Shown: one piece after another, positions 1-7,239 of the stretch | Layout: each line of letters opens with the position of its first letter | Position numbering within the stretch: position 1 is the first letter of the stretch | Assembly: GCA_964547995.1 (NCBI GenBank) | Contig: CAZJRB010000176.1 | Location: 1 to 9,939 of the forward strand | DNA: 9,939 nucleotides | Direction of reading: 5' to 3' | DNA from: CAZJRB01 sp964547995 | GTDB lineage: Bacteria > Planctomycetota > Planctomycetia > Pirellulales > Thermoguttaceae | Position numbers and translations under genes: made by a program | The notes under the pieces: generated by a model | Seen by the model: only the letters and a program-made list of their open reading frames with translations | Told to the model about the DNA's origin: nothing | Databases searched by the model: none

Positions 1-21
1 GCCTCAAGGTCGCTCGAACAA

Positions 22-44
22 CACTGCTGGACGAGCCAGCAGTG
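22..44. repeat. Perfect 9-bp-stem hairpin
   Basis: CACTGCTGG (22-30), a five-base loop (31-35) and CCAGCAGTG (36-44) form a perfect stem. No T-run follows on either strand, so it is a poor rho-independent terminator. From memory, this word resembles a short palindrome scattered through planctomycete intergenic DNA. That link is recollection and was not checked. Confidence 0.6.
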
Positions 45-169
45 CCACCCGCCGAGACATGGACGCTGGAACGAGAGTGCGGCGCCGGGGGTTAAGCCTT
101 GACGGTTAGGCAAAATCTATGGCCCCCGAGTTTGGCGAATATGCGGTTTGTGCCGGTAATTCTGTGTGG

Positions 170-365
170 AAAGCTTTGGGTGCGGGCTCGTTTCTACGTT
201 CCCCACTTTGTCTAAAGGCCTCAGTTTGGCGTTTTTCGTTAATTTTGCTGGTTTTGCGAGCACTGTCTCCCAACAAACACGAATCGATTTAGTGTCTCAA
301 CGGCAGTGGCGAGTCAAAAAGCCTTGTTTTTCGGTACGTAGAAACGAGTCTGCACCCAAAGCTTT
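170..365. repeat. 196-bp element with 30-nt inverted repeats (possible MITE)
   Basis: Bases 170-199 and 336-365 are reverse complements over 30 positions with two mismatches, separated by 136 bases. Each outer end carries the small palindrome AAAGCTTT. The interior is AT-richer than the surrounding genome and encodes nothing recognisable. The size, long terminal inverted repeats and lack of coding capacity fit a miniature inverted-repeat transposable element, or a large stem-loop RNA or DNA structure. I could not see a convincing target-site duplication. TCTG occurs at 161-164 and 368-371 but not flush with the arms. The inverted repeat is certain; the mobile interpretation is inference. Confidence 0.7.
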
Positions 366-428
366 GGTCTGGGACCGATGACTTGTGAAAATGCCGGATT
401 TCCGCCCCGTCTTCTTCAGGGACACAAA

Positions 429-1460
429 ATGTTTCGCTTATCCATCCGGGCTTGGATCGTCCTGATCACGCTTATTGCCGTTTCGCCCGTGGACGCCTCT
501 TGCGGCTCCTGTTGTTCATGCTGTTGCGAAGACAGCGACTGCTGCGACTGCTGTTGCTGTTGCTGCTGTGATCCGGGCGGTCTTACGGTCAGGGCAGGGG
601 CCGTCTTTCTTGAACGGTCGAGCCCAAGCTCGTTTTTGTTTGCCGAGAATTACTTCAACACAGACGAGTCGATCGATTTTTCCGATTACAATTTCCGCAT
701 GGCCGCCGGCCCGAGCGTCAGTGCGGTCTGGCGTCGCGGGGGCCGGCCGGACGTGGAACTCGGCTATTTCGGCGTCGAATCCACTGCCTCCGAGGGACTG
801 CAGAATCTTAACGCGATTACGATTTACGGCTACCAATATTATGGCATTTTCGGCGGCCCCCTCATGAACTTCCCGACCCGATATGGTTCCCGGTTGCACA
901 GCACGGAACTGAATCTCCGCTGGCAGCCTTCGCCCCGGTGGACCACTCTGGCTGGACTTCGATGGGTCGAGCTGAACGAGCTGTTCGAAGCAACCACGGG
1001 CGCCCCGTTCGACGTAAACTTGATGTTCCGCTCGCGGAACCACATGTACGGATTTCAAATCGGCGGCGAAGCGAATCTCTACGATTCGCCGAAATTCAAC
1101 ATCAGCGGCACGATCAAGACCGGCATTTACGCCAACTGCGCAGCCCAGCATTGCATCTACGAGATCGCGCTGTTTGCCGACAGGTCCGAGTCTGCCGGAA
1201 GGACCACCCAAACCGCGTTTCTCGGAGAAGCGGAACTGGCCGGCACCTACCAGGTCAACCGCGATTGGTCGATTCGCGCGGGCTATCGCGTGCTCTGTGT
1301 GGAAGGGGTGGCTCTGGCCACGGATCAATGGGCCGGGCTAAGCTTCAACGAGACCGTAAGCGGCGGCACGCCGACGGGAAATCCCCCATTTGCCGGCATC
1401 CTCACCAGCGGGAGTCCCTTCTATCACGGGGCCATGGTTCAGCTCGAATATCGGCGCTGA
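429..1460 (+). CDS. BBP7-like outer-membrane beta-barrel protein with poly-Cys N-terminus
   Basis: This encodes 343 residues starting at the ATG at 429. That start has AGGGA at 418-422 with a six-base spacer and is followed directly by a signal peptide (residues 1-23, likely cut after Val-Asp-Ala). The in-frame ATG at 378 has no ribosome-binding site and would bury the signal. Residues 25-47 hold 15 cysteines, ending in seven in a row. The rest is alternating aromatic/Gly-rich strands typical of a barrel. The segment around residues 157-180 (HSTELNLRW, then AGLRW) and the end near 268-300 (GTYQVNRDWSIRAGYRVL) match what I recall of the planctomycete BBP7/Lpg1974-like outer-membrane family. 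The role is probably a structural or porin-like envelope protein; the substrate is unknown. The call rests on pattern memory rather than an alignment. Confidence 0.75.
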   Translation: MFRLSIRAWIVLITLIAVSPVDASCGSCCSCCCEDSDCCDCCCCCCCDPGGLTVRAGAVFLERSSPSSFLFAENYFNTDESIDFSDYNFRMAAGPSVSAVWRRGGRPDVELGYFGVESTASEGLQNLNAITIYGYQYYGIFGGPLMNFPTRYGSRLHSTELNLRWQPSPRWTTLAGLRWVELNELFEATTGAPFDVNLMFRSRNHMYGFQIGGEANLYDSPKFNISGTIKTGIYANCAAQHCIYEIALFADRSESAGRTTQTAFLGEAELAGTYQVNRDWSIRAGYRVLCVEGVALATDQWAGLSFNETVSGGTPTGNPPFAGILTSGSPFYHGAMVQLEYRR

Positions 1461-1586
1461 GCGGTCAATTGCCGCGCGGGGGCTTGCCTTGGGCGAGTCG
1501 CGACGCGAGTGAAATTCACGGATTCCCCGCACCAACCGCCGGAATGCTCGTTTCTTGGGAGCGATGAAACACGTATTTCCGGAGGG

Positions 1587-1615
1587 TTGACACTCTTTTT
1601 GGGCAATTGTATGAT
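1587..1615 (+). promoter_or_regulatory. Sigma70-type promoter of the GH32 gene
   Basis: TTGACA (1587-1592), a 17-base spacer and TATGAT (1610-1615) differ from consensus at one base. Transcription would start near 1622, giving a leader of about 113 bases before the GTG at 1735. The leader contains a six-bp stem, ATTCCC (1635-1640) with GGGAAT (1647-1652), of unknown relevance. Confidence 0.7.
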
Positions 1616-1734
1616 GGGCCGCAAAGAGTCGACCATTCCCCTTGGTGGGAATCTCCCGCCGGGCTGTTCCGGCACGTTGAGCCTACCCCCTGTTTCGTTC
1701 CCCCCGGAGAATCCACACTAGAAGGAGCCCCCCA

Positions 1735-3936
1735 GTGAAGAGATTTCTACTTCTTGCGACTTGTCTCTCGTTTGCGTTCGTGGCGCTGGGAGCGCCGTCA
1801 GTCTCATGCGCCGCCGACGACATCGTGATCAGCGATTTTGAAGGGAAGGATTACGGCGACTGGAAGGTCGAGGGCGAGGCGTTCGGCAAGGCCCCGGCCA
1901 AGGGCACGCTCGGCGGCCAGCAGGCGGTCAGCGGATTCGAGGGCAAGGGGCTCGTCAACACGTTTCTCGGCGGCGACCCGCCGAAGGGCAAGCTCACCTC
2001 GCCCGAGTTTACGATCGAGCGGGATTACATCAAGCTCCTCGTCGGCGGCGGCCACCACCCCGGCCAAACCTGCGTCAACCTGCTCGTCGACGGCAAGGTC
2101 GTCCTCAGTGCGACCGGCCCGAATGTCGGAAACGGCGGAAACGAATTCCTCAACTGGGAAAACTGGGACGTCAAGAAATACAAGGGCAAGAAAGCCGTCA
2201 TCCAGATCGTCGACGACGCGTCGGGCGGCTGGGGACACATCAACGTCGACCAAATCGCCCAGACCGACAAGCCGGCGAAAAAGAAACCCGTTACTGCCCC
2301 GAAACGTCGCGGCGGCGGCCCCCCGGCCATGACGAACGCCCGGGAGATCAAGATCACGGGCAAGTACCTCATCTTTCCGGTCTCGAACAAGGGCAAGCGC
2401 GGCCGCACGACGATCATGGTCGGCGACCAGCTCGTACACAATCTCGACTGCGACTTCCCGCCCAACAAGGGCTCGATCGACTGGTGGACGTACCTCGACA
2501 TGTCGGAATACAAGGGCAAGACGGCGAAGGTATCGAGCCAGGCGCCGCCCGAGATTTTCGAAATGTACAAGTCGAGCGACGAAATCCCGCACCTCCAACC
2601 GCTCTACGACGAGCCGCTGCGGCCCCAGTTCCACATGAGCCAGATGCGGGGCTGGAACAACGACCCGAACGGGATGTGTTACTACGACGGCGAGTACCAC
2701 TTCTTCTGGCAGTGCAACCCGGCCGGCCGCGGCTGGGCCAATATGTACTGGGGACACGCCACGAGCCCCGACATGGTCCACTGGACCGAGCAGACCCGGG
2801 CGCTGCGGTCCTTCGGCGGCAACGTCGAAAACCGCCACCCGAGGATGGCCGTCCGGAACTGTTTCTCTGGGAGTGGGAATGTCGATTTGAACAATACGGC
2901 CGGCTGGCAGAAGGGCGACGAAAAGACCATCGTCCTGGCCTTCACCGACACCGGCTGCGGCGAAGCGCTCGCCTATTCGACCGACCGCGGCAAGACCTTC
3001 ACGTATTACAAGGGCAACCCGGTCATCCGCCACTCGGGCCGGGACCCGAAACTGATGTGGTACGAGCCGGGCAAGCATTGGGTCATCGCCGTTTTCGACC
3101 AGTGCAAGGAGTTCGGCCGAAATATCGCGCTGTACACGAGCAAGGACCTCAAGGAGTGGGAGCGCGTCGGCAACGTGCCGGGCTACTTCGAGTGTGCTGA
3201 AATCTTCGAGCTGCCCGTCGACGGCGATCCCAAAAACAAGAAGTGGGTCATCTACGCCGCGGACGCGCGATACGCGATCGGAAATTTTGACGGCAAGAAG
3301 TTCACCCCGGAGCACGAAGGAAAACACCGCGTCCACTACGGGGCCTACTACGCCTCGCAATGCTTCAGCAACCCGCCCGACGGCCGCGTTTGCCAGGTCG
3401 GCTGGGCACGGATCAACATGCCCGATTCGCCGTTCAACCAGACGTTCACCGTGCCGACGAACCTGACGCTGCACACGACCGAAGACGGCATCCGGATGTT
3501 CGCCACTCCGATCAAGGAACTCGAGAAACTCCGCAAGGCGGACCCGAAGACGGCCGAAAACGAGGAACTCACGGCCGATTCGCCGACCGTCAAGTTCAAC
3601 GTCAACGATCAACTCTTCGATATCGTGGTGACTTTGAAGAAGGGGACCGCCTCGAAGGCCGTTCTGCGGTTCGGCGAGAATACGGCGGTATACGACTTCG
3701 GCGCCGAGAAACTCGACGAAATGCCGCTGAAGATGAAAGACGGCAAAGTAACGTTTCGCGTGCTCGTTGACCGTCCGATGTACGAGTTGATCGGCGGCGG
3801 CGGCGCCTGCTTCAAGACCGCCGGCCGCCGCGACATGGGTAAGCCCATCGGCACGGTCTCACTGAGGGCCGAAGGCGGTTCGCTGACCGTCGAATCGCTC
3901 AAAGTGTACGAAATGAAGTCGGCCTGGAAGAAGTAA
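1735..3936 (+). CDS. Secreted GH32 beta-fructosidase (levanase/inulinase/invertase-like)
   Basis: This 733-residue enzyme starts at a GTG, with GAAGGAG at 1721-1727 seven bases upstream. Residues 1-26 are a signal peptide. Residues ~28-178 form a beta-rich domain often seen before planctomycete GH32 modules. A Lys/Pro linker follows, then a DUF4980-like domain (~204-268, including KYLIFPVSNKG). The five-bladed catalytic propeller begins near 296. The GH32 motifs are intact: WNNDPNG at 307-313 (nucleophile Asp310), RDP at 436-438 (transition-state stabiliser Asp437) and EC at 486-487 (acid/base Glu486). The C-terminal beta-sandwich (~600-730) is present. It should release fructose from fructans or sucrose outside the cytoplasm; which linkage cannot be read from sequence. 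No fructokinase, transporter or PTS gene lies nearby. It has its own promoter and reads as a single-gene unit. Confidence 0.93.
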   Translation: MKRFLLLATCLSFAFVALGAPSVSCAADDIVISDFEGKDYGDWKVEGEAFGKAPAKGTLGGQQAVSGFEGKGLVNTFLGGDPPKGKLTSPEFTIERDYIKLLVGGGHHPGQTCVNLLVDGKVVLSATGPNVGNGGNEFLNWENWDVKKYKGKKAVIQIVDDASGGWGHINVDQIAQTDKPAKKKPVTAPKRRGGGPPAMTNAREIKITGKYLIFPVSNKGKRGRTTIMVGDQLVHNLDCDFPPNKGSIDWWTYLDMSEYKGKTAKVSSQAPPEIFEMYKSSDEIPHLQPLYDEPLRPQFHMSQMRGWNNDPNGMCYYDGEYHFFWQCNPAGRGWANMYWGHATSPDMVHWTEQTRALRSFGGNVENRHPRMAVRNCFSGSGNVDLNNTAGWQKGDEKTIVLAFTDTGCGEALAYSTDRGKTFTYYKGNPVIRHSGRDPKLMWYEPGKHWVIAVFDQCKEFGRNIALYTSKDLKEWERVGNVPGYFECAEIFELPVDGDPKNKKWVIYAADARYAIGNFDGKKFTPEHEGKHRVHYGAYYASQCFSNPPDGRVCQVGWARINMPDSPFNQTFTVPTNLTLHTTEDGIRMFATPIKELEKLRKADPKTAENEELTADSPTVKFNVNDQLFDIVVTLKKGTASKAVLRFGENTAVYDFGAEKLDEMPLKMKDGKVTFRVLVDRPMYELIGGGGACFKTAGRRDMGKPIGTVSLRAEGGSLTVESLKVYEMKSAWKK

Positions 3937-4154
3937 GACTTATTGATTTTTGATTTTTGAATTCTTCTTTCGATCTTCGCCCTTGCCGCCTTCGGGCAGC
4001 GGGGCCGGGGTTGGCGGAAGAGACGATAGCGCCCTAAAAAACCGGCCTTTTGCGGCGCCGAATCGAAGAACCCCTGCCGGTCTTTATGGTGTATCCGCAC
4101 GCGAGTGGCGCGCCTCGATCACCCCGGTGTTTCCGATTCCGTGGAGGACGAGAA

Positions 4155-4760
4155 ATGAAACGACTCTCGGCAATTGTAACGGCCCTTTCCGTCGCGTTAT
4201 TGTCTAACGCCGGTATTGGGGCCGACGACAAGGCGAACATCAGGGCACTCATCCCGGCCTCTTCGGCCATGTCGAAGAAGGATTTTGACAGACTGGCCAT
4301 GCTCGCCGCGCCCGCCTTGGCGCAATTCGATGACAAATCCCTGACGGTTGTGATGCTAATGCAGATGGGAAAACGGAGTGACGACAAAGAGAAGCAGAAG
4401 GAATTTCAACTGCTGGGCGAAGGGGCAGCCCGCCCCGACGTGTTGGCCGGCGAAATCAGCCGCCCCGTGAGAATCGGAGGACTTACCATATCGAAAGGCC
4501 CTATAACCATCATTCATGCCGACCGGATTACCGATTTCACGTGCCGGATCAAGGACAACACGGCTACCGGAACCGTGTCCTTCAAGCTGCCCAAAATCTG
4601 CCAGGGCAAGGTCCGGTACGTTGCCCGGCGCACGGGCGACACGTGGCGGATAGAAGAGTTCATCATGCCCGCCCACAAAATCCACGTCATTCGCAATCCA
4701 AAGGGGAAGTGGGTGACGAAGGATAGCGAAAAGGAGAAACCTGCGGTTAAGGAAAAGTAG
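4155..4760 (+). CDS. Small secreted protein of unknown function
   Basis: This encodes 201 residues. The ATG at 4155 has GGAGG (4143-4147) seven bases upstream and opens with a signal peptide (MKRLSAIVTALSVALLSNAG, cleavage near residue 23). A frame running back to 4050 lacks both features. After a short helical part (~25-85), the region ~95-175 is beta-rich and includes ATGTVSFKLP, GKVRYVARR and TWRIEEFIMP. This pattern recurs, as I recall, in uncharacterised planctomycete secreted proteins. The tail is Lys/Glu-rich. The fold could be a small beta-barrel or cone but no named family is recognised. It lies 218 bases after the GH32 gene with no visible terminator between. A weak TTGGCG-N18-TAAAAA (4011-4040) could be its own promoter. 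No function is assigned. Confidence 0.8.
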   Translation: MKRLSAIVTALSVALLSNAGIGADDKANIRALIPASSAMSKKDFDRLAMLAAPALAQFDDKSLTVVMLMQMGKRSDDKEKQKEFQLLGEGAARPDVLAGEISRPVRIGGLTISKGPITIIHADRITDFTCRIKDNTATGTVSFKLPKICQGKVRYVARRTGDTWRIEEFIMPAHKIHVIRNPKGKWVTKDSEKEKPAVKEK

Positions 4761-4828
4761 AAAGCCTTCCTTTTTCCCGTCTGTTAAGGTACTACCAAGA
4801 GGTATGCGTTCTTGGCAGCACCGCGGAC

Positions 4829-4845
4829 GGCACACGGAGTGTGCC
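4829..4845. repeat. GGCACAC-GGA-GTGTGCC hairpin
   Basis: A perfect seven-bp stem with a three-base loop, not followed by a T-run on either strand. A related six-bp version, ACACGG-CCT-CCGTGT, sits at 8977-8991. From memory the word is common in planctomycete intergenic DNA. That was not verified here. Confidence 0.55.
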
Positions 4846-5030
4846 TGCTACTATCGGATACGCGCAAACCACAGTCTGGAGTCTGCGTCGCACGTTCCAT
4901 GAACGAATCGCCCCCCGAGAAATCCCGGTTCGACTGGCCGAACTGCAATATCTACAAGCAGTGAGAGTCTGCCGGGGTGCTCCGCGACGCGTTGCGTCCC
5001 GGCTATTATTCTGCGACACACCCCCCGGAT

Positions 5031-5059
5031 TTGCCTGGTTTTTCGGTTCCGTGTATACT
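5031..5059 (+). promoter_or_regulatory. Putative sigma70-type promoter for the beta-propeller/SHD1 gene
   Basis: TTGCCT (5031-5036), a 17-base spacer and TATACT (5054-5059). Transcription would begin near 5066, leaving a leader of about 38 bases before the ATG at 5104. The -10 box differs from consensus by one base and the -35 box by two. Confidence 0.55.
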
Positions 5060-5083
5060 GGATAGAGTGGGCTTTTCTTGCCA

Positions 5084-5097
5084 ACCAGGGTCCTGGT
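5084..5097 (+). promoter_or_regulatory. Small stem covering the region where the RBS should be
   Basis: ACCAGG (5084-5089) and CCTGGT (5092-5097) are perfect complements around two bases, so at least a five-bp stem with a four-base loop can form. It ends six bases before the ATG at 5104 and contains AGGG (5087-5090), the only Shine-Dalgarno-like string there. Folding would mask it. A regulatory effect is inference. Confidence 0.35.
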
Positions 5098-5103
5098 GTC
5101 CCG

Positions 5104-7101
5104 ATGCTCCGCCCGTTCATCTCCATTTTGATCCTCTGCTTGCCGGCCGGTGCGGCGGCCGGTGCGCCGTCGGCGCACGACCGGCTGAAGGAGATGCTCG
5201 GCAAGGATTTCAACGGGGCGAAGGTCGTCGCCCGGCGCGGCAACGACGTCGCGACCTTCGACCTGAAGACGATGACCATCAAGACGCTGGCGTCGTTTTC
5301 ATCGGGCGGCCGGTTCGAGGGGCTCAGCCGCCCCTGCTGGTCGGCCGACGGAAAGCAGATCGTCTTCGCCCACGGCGGGAAGGCCTTCTCGATGAACGCC
5401 GACGGCACCAACCGCCGGCGAATCCTGGCCGATCAGCCCAGGGTCTACGAACCGGTCTTCTGGGACAATCCCCACACGGGCGAGCGGTGTGTCGTCTTCA
5501 AGGACCGGAACGCCAAAGACTGGTACGGCGACGGGAACCCCGGCAAGACGTTGCTTTATCAGCCGCAGAAGAGGCGGGTGCTGAAGATCGCCGATTTCCC
5601 CTGCGACGGCGGGCTGTCGCGCGACGGAACCCATCTGGGCGACGCCTACGCCGGATGCCTGATCCTCGATATCTCGCGGGGCATCGACCGGGGTAAGTAC
5701 CACGTGCTCAACCGGGGCGAGCCGGCGGACGACGCCTCCATGTCGCCCGACAACACCTACCGCATCATGCACCTTTACCCGTCGCGCACCCATGTCTGCA
5801 TCCGCGACAAGACGGACAAGGAACTCTGGCGCGGCGCCGCGCCGCCGGAGGACCGGCAGTGGTTCACGCCGCGGTTCAGCAATCACCCGGACTTCTTCAC
5901 GGCGGTCCTCGTGCCGGGCGACCACCCGGCCGTCGTCGAGATCGACACGAAGAAGATCGTTCCGATTACGGAGTTGGGCGACGGGTGGTCGGCGCCGCAC
6001 TTGTGGTTGCCGTCGGCCGCCGGCGTTGCGTCCGACGACGGCGCAGAGCCCGAGCCGCCACCGCCCGCCGGCCCGATCGACGATTTGGAATTGAAAAACC
6101 TTGCCTATTACAAACGCATGGTGGCCGGCGCCGATTGCTATACACCGTTGCTGGCCGACCTGGCGGCCATGCAGAACGAGCCGGAGTCGCTGAAGATCGT
6201 CGAGGCACTCGAGGCCTACGGCAACGACAAGCTGCAAGCGGCGCAGAAGAGCGAGAACGTCCTGGAGGCGGCGGCCGTCTATCGCGAGTTGGCCGTGAAG
6301 TTCAACGGCCACATGGTGGGCAAGTTTGCCAAACAGTTGCTCGATGCGCCCGCCTTCCAGAAGGAAATCGTGGCGGCCGAACTGTTGCAGGAACTGCTCG
6401 ACTTGCAGGATCGCCTGCGGCCGGCCCCGGGCGGCGGGTCGCACTGCGATAACCACGATTTCCTGCTGCGGAACCGCGCGACGATCGCCCTGATGTCGAA
6501 GGTCTCCTCCAGCATCCTCGACAACTTCGCCGATACCAAGGCCGGGAAAACGGCAGGGGAAATCGTCGGAAAGTACCGGATCCCCGAGAAAATCACCGGG
6601 CCGGCCAACGTGTCGCTGGTCGTCGACGCCACCTTGGAGCGGGCATCCAAGGTTCCCGATGCACCGGAAATCGCCGGCCGGGGCGAAGCGCTCGTCTATC
6701 TCGTCTACCGCGTCGACAAGGTGGTCTCCGGCGGCTACGGCGAGCCGAGGATTTCGGTCGTGACCTGGGGCCTGCGAAACCGTCAGCCCACGCCGGCGGC
6801 CCAGTGGAAACCGGGGCTCAGGCAACGGCTCACGCTCGACCTGTTCGACCATCACCGCGAGCTGCACCGGAAACCGGCGGGCGACGACGCCAAGGCGGCG
6901 GACCTGACGCCCTACTGGCTCAACCGCATCGGGCGGCCCGCAAGAACCTGGGTCGACGCCACCGGCGAGTTCCGCGTCGAGGCTCAGATGGTCGCCGTCA
7001 AACAGGGCTGGGTACGGCTCCGAAAAAACGACGGCAGCGAAATCTCCATCCCCCTCGCCAAGCTCAGCCGTGCCGATCAGCAGTACGTCGCGGGGCAGTG
7101 A
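5104..7101 (+). CDS. Secreted beta-propeller (PD40/TolB-like) protein with C-terminal SHD1 domain
   Basis: This encodes 665 residues. A signal peptide covers ~1-20 (MLRPFISILILCLPAGAAAG). Residues ~35-310 show repeated propeller-like blades. The clearest is a PD40-type blade from Cys78 (WSADGKQIVF followed by MNADGTNRR), then GLSRDGTHLGD, SMSPDNTYRIM and a final VVEIDTKK strand. A Pro-rich linker (~320-330) leads to an all-helical section (~332-495) and a beta section (~500-600). The last 50 residues, from about Arg614, fit SHD1 (SLA1 homology domain 1): WVDATGEFRVEA, WVRLRKNDGSEISIPLAKLS and a DQQYV ending. SHD1 domains are frequent at the ends of planctomycete secreted proteins and are thought to be binding modules. 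No catalytic motif is visible, so the molecular function is unknown. It follows its own putative promoter and ends before a terminator pair. Confidence 0.85.
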   Translation: MLRPFISILILCLPAGAAAGAPSAHDRLKEMLGKDFNGAKVVARRGNDVATFDLKTMTIKTLASFSSGGRFEGLSRPCWSADGKQIVFAHGGKAFSMNADGTNRRRILADQPRVYEPVFWDNPHTGERCVVFKDRNAKDWYGDGNPGKTLLYQPQKRRVLKIADFPCDGGLSRDGTHLGDAYAGCLILDISRGIDRGKYHVLNRGEPADDASMSPDNTYRIMHLYPSRTHVCIRDKTDKELWRGAAPPEDRQWFTPRFSNHPDFFTAVLVPGDHPAVVEIDTKKIVPITELGDGWSAPHLWLPSAAGVASDDGAEPEPPPPAGPIDDLELKNLAYYKRMVAGADCYTPLLADLAAMQNEPESLKIVEALEAYGNDKLQAAQKSENVLEAAAVYRELAVKFNGHMVGKFAKQLLDAPAFQKEIVAAELLQELLDLQDRLRPAPGGGSHCDNHDFLLRNRATIALMSKVSSSILDNFADTKAGKTAGEIVGKYRIPEKITGPANVSLVVDATLERASKVPDAPEIAGRGEALVYLVYRVDKVVSGGYGEPRISVVTWGLRNRQPTPAAQWKPGLRQRLTLDLFDHHRELHRKPAGDDAKAADLTPYWLNRIGRPARTWVDATGEFRVEAQMVAVKQGWVRLRKNDGSEISIPLAKLSRADQQYVAGQ

Positions 7102-7140
7102 GTGGTGGTGAGTAGTGAGTGGTGGGTGGTGGGTAGTGGG
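7098..7140. repeat. GT/GGT-rich low-complexity tract
   Basis: Overlapping the stop codon of the preceding gene (TGA 7099-7101) is an imperfect tract of GTGAGTGGTGG-type words with three GGG runs near its right end. Similar tracts are, as I recall, common between planctomycete genes. It might form a weak two-layer G-quadruplex, but this is not strongly indicated. Confidence 0.5.
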
Positions 7141-7162
7141 ATTGTTCGATAGTGGATAGAAA

Positions 7163-7187
7163 AGCCCCCGCACTGCGTGCGGGGGTT
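7163..7187 (-). terminator. Rho-independent terminator for the minus-strand genes
   Basis: CCCCCGCAC (7165-7173) and GTGCGGGGG (7177-7185) form a perfect nine-bp stem around a three-base loop, extended by a G-U and an A-T pair. Read on the minus strand, the stem is followed by CTTTTCTATCC, a usable T-run. On the plus strand the downstream sequence is TTCTGCG, much weaker. It should end transcripts coming from prfB and its downstream neighbour. Confidence 0.75.
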
Positions 7188-7239
7188 CTGCGTTCACTAC
7201 GCGATTCTCCCGGAAATCCTGAACCCTGTTCCAACGGAA

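Larger units (their letters stand above)
1..428. other. Gene-free upstream region
   Basis: No reading frame here has a credible ribosome-binding site or protein-like composition. The 71-codon frame at 166-381 lies almost wholly inside the inverted-repeat element and looks spurious. The stretch holds a perfect hairpin (22-44) and a 196-bp inverted-repeat element (170-365). From about 110 to 370 it is visibly richer in A and T than the rest of the window. I found no convincing -35/-10 pair for the gene at 429. A TTGACG at 99-104 has no -10 box at a workable distance. Confidence 0.6.
4761..5103 (+). other. Intergenic region with hairpin word, promoter and RBS-proximal stem
   Basis: No gene is supported here. 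It holds, in order, CCAAGA (4795-4800) pairing with TCTTGG (4810-4815), a perfect GGCACAC/GTGTGCC hairpin (4829-4845), a -35/-10 pair (5031-5059) and a small stem just before the next start codon (5084-5097). Nothing recognisable lies between 4846 and 5030. Confidence 0.55.

Noticed and set aside
166..381. 71-codon plus-strand frame
   Set aside because: It lies in the inverted-repeat element, has no SD, and its sequence is set by the repeat arms.
516..1328. 270-codon minus-strand frame opposite the barrel gene
   Set aside because: No ribosome-binding site or family resemblance; the plus-strand barrel motifs explain the stretch.
1509..1721. 70-codon plus-strand frame before the GH32 gene
   Set aside because: It has no SD, spans the promoter and leader of the GH32 gene, and has no protein-like pattern.
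1804..3612. 602-codon open frame on the minus strand opposite the GH32 gene
   Set aside because: The plus-strand frame has a signal peptide, a good SD and all GH32 catalytic motifs. The antisense frame is Arg/Val/Leu/Asp-rich with no recognisable motif, as expected for an antisense shadow in GC-rich DNA.
4751..4777. Terminator at the end of the 4155-4760 gene (GGAAAA with TTTTCC)
   Set aside because: The stem is weak and A/T-only at the core, overlaps the stop codon, has a 15-base loop and no T-run after it.
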